Assembly (NCBI GenBank): GCA_017414505.1
Contig: JAFQLQ010000029.1
Coordinates: forward strand, 40,832 to 104,831
DNA length: 64,000 nucleotides
Source: Clostridia bacterium
GTDB taxonomy: Bacteria; Bacillota; Clostridia; UMGS1840; HGM11507
Direction: 5' to 3'
The position numbers were made by a program, and so were the translations under genes. Of this stretch, positions 63,487 through 64,000 are shown piece by piece. The notes beneath the pieces are model-generated. The model saw only the letters and a list, made by a program, of their open reading frames with translations, was not told where the DNA came from and ran no database searches. Each line of letters begins with the position of its first letter. Within the stretch, counting starts at the first letter, position 1.

Positions 63487-63756
63487 TTATTCAACTGCCA
63501 CAAATTCTTTCATTGCACATTCGCCGGTTGTTAAATCAGCTTCAAAATAATATATTCCTGCTTCGTGCAGAACTGTTGGCTCGGCAAATTCTGCTTTTGT
63601 TACAGGTTTTGTCCAGTCATCAGAAAAATTCTCCGGAACATATCCTCTGTTTATCGCTTCCAAAACCTCTGTCTCTGCCCATTCTGAAATTTCAGCACAT
63701 ACGGGAAGAGTCAGCATAAAAACAGACATTACAATGCCGAGTGTTCTAAAGGACAC
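63487..63756 (-). pseudogene. Truncated secreted SLH-like protein
   Basis: At most 89 codons. A signal-peptide-like start (MSVFMLTLPVCA) leads into one SLH-like unit (EWAETEVLEAINRGYVPENF; PVTKAEFA), then breaks off into an unrelated 30-residue tail (PTVLHEAGIYYFEADLTTGE). Neither the GTG at 63756 nor the ATG at 63729 has a ribosome site. It looks like the two ends of a larger surface protein joined by an internal deletion, beside a mobile-element edge. Expression is doubtful. Confidence 0.55.
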
Positions 63757-63791
63757 TATGTAGAAATACGGGCATTGCGAGGTAAGAAGAT

Positions 63792-63833
63792 GAGGAAAAC
63801 TCAGTAAAATGGGTTTTCCTCTTTTCTTTTTTT
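63792..63833 (+). terminator. Intrinsic terminator
   Basis: Stem GAGGAAAAC / GTTTTCCTC with a 12-base loop followed by TTTTCTTTTTTT on the plus strand, upstream of the tnpV start. Confidence 0.75.
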
Positions 63834-63906
63834 ATCCGTACATTCGTCAAAGTAAATGCCTTCTGATAAAATAAGGATACCAAATTTAAAGGAGGGCGAT
63901 TACGCT

Positions 63907-64000
63907 ATGAAAGACAAAATTATCAAAAACGGAATTGAGTATGTAAGACAAGGAGATTACTACATTCCCAATTTAGCACTACCTGAAGAAACGGAATACC
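63907..64000 (+). CDS. tnpV: TnpV-like transposon-encoded protein (5' part only)
   Basis: ATG at 63907 after GGAGGGCG; 31 codons are visible before the window ends. The start MKDKIIKNGIEYVRQGDYYI followed by PNLALPEETEY matches the N-terminus of TnpV-type proteins found in Tn4451-like and other clostridial mobile elements (pattern: Y-x-x-x-GDYxIPNL-x-LP). TnpV has no firmly assigned function, but is a good marker of integrative elements. The rest lies outside the window. Confidence 0.72.
   Translation, partial: MKDKIIKNGIEYVRQGDYYIPNLALPEETEY

Overview
The window is AT-rich DNA from a Gram-positive anaerobe of the Clostridia, probably an uncultured gut or rumen lineage. Evidence: strong GGAGG-type ribosome binding sites, a CIRCE-controlled groESL operon, S-layer-homology (SLH) surface proteins, a CUT1 sugar ABC importer, LacI and AraC regulators, a TnpV-type mobile-element gene at the right edge, and palindromic repeats of a kind I recall from Ruminococcaceae-like genomes. 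Family names come from reading motifs; no database search was run.

Positions 1 to about 49,350 form one large glycan-degradation locus, read almost entirely from the minus strand. In transcription order (right to left) it holds two cytoplasmic clan-A glycosidases (GH42-like, GH5-like); a sugar-binding lipoprotein with two permeases; a secreted TIM-barrel glycosidase with a CBM9-like tail; a secreted five-fold repeat protein; a second TIM-barrel glycosidase interrupted by an in-frame TAG; two SLH proteins; a membrane-bound AraC-type sensor-regulator; and a catabolic run (GH38 alpha-mannosidase, phosphomannose isomerase-like, ROK kinase, DJ-1/PfpI, GH109-like oxidoreductase, phosphodiesterase-like). 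Then come a LacI regulator, a lone XRE regulator on the plus strand, a GH88 unsaturated glucuronyl hydrolase, two giant secreted heparinase II/III-like lyases, and two more secreted proteins built from the same beta-sandwich modules. GH88 plus heparinase-like lyases point to a uronic-acid-containing polysaccharide. GH38, GH109-like and phosphomannose isomerase point to mannose and amino-sugar parts. No sulfatase is present. Three LacI-type palindromes spaced exactly 86 bp apart lie at the GH88 promoter.

Positions 49,350 to 56,150 are a housekeeping and accessory stretch: a small decayed intergenic region with a four-helix-bundle gene remnant and inverted repeats, tRNA-Lys(CUU), a DUF4430/DUF3048 protein, a flavin reductase, a repeat element, a small membrane protein, an SGNH esterase and another SLH protein.

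Positions 56,150 to 64,000 are mostly on the plus strand: groES-groEL, an sdpR-sdpI pair with two palindromic operators, and typA. Beyond typA lies an inserted AraC/EamA pair bracketed by a second, diverged 3' end of typA, then a broken SLH gene and the start of tnpV, which marks a mobile-element boundary.

The strongest points for follow-up are the in-frame amber codon in an otherwise intact glycosidase (TAG aligns with a Tyr of the paralog), the 86-bp phased operators, the typA 3'-end scar whose differences are all synonymous, a 40-bp duplicated promoter/gene-end block, and the reuse of one set of modules across six secreted proteins.
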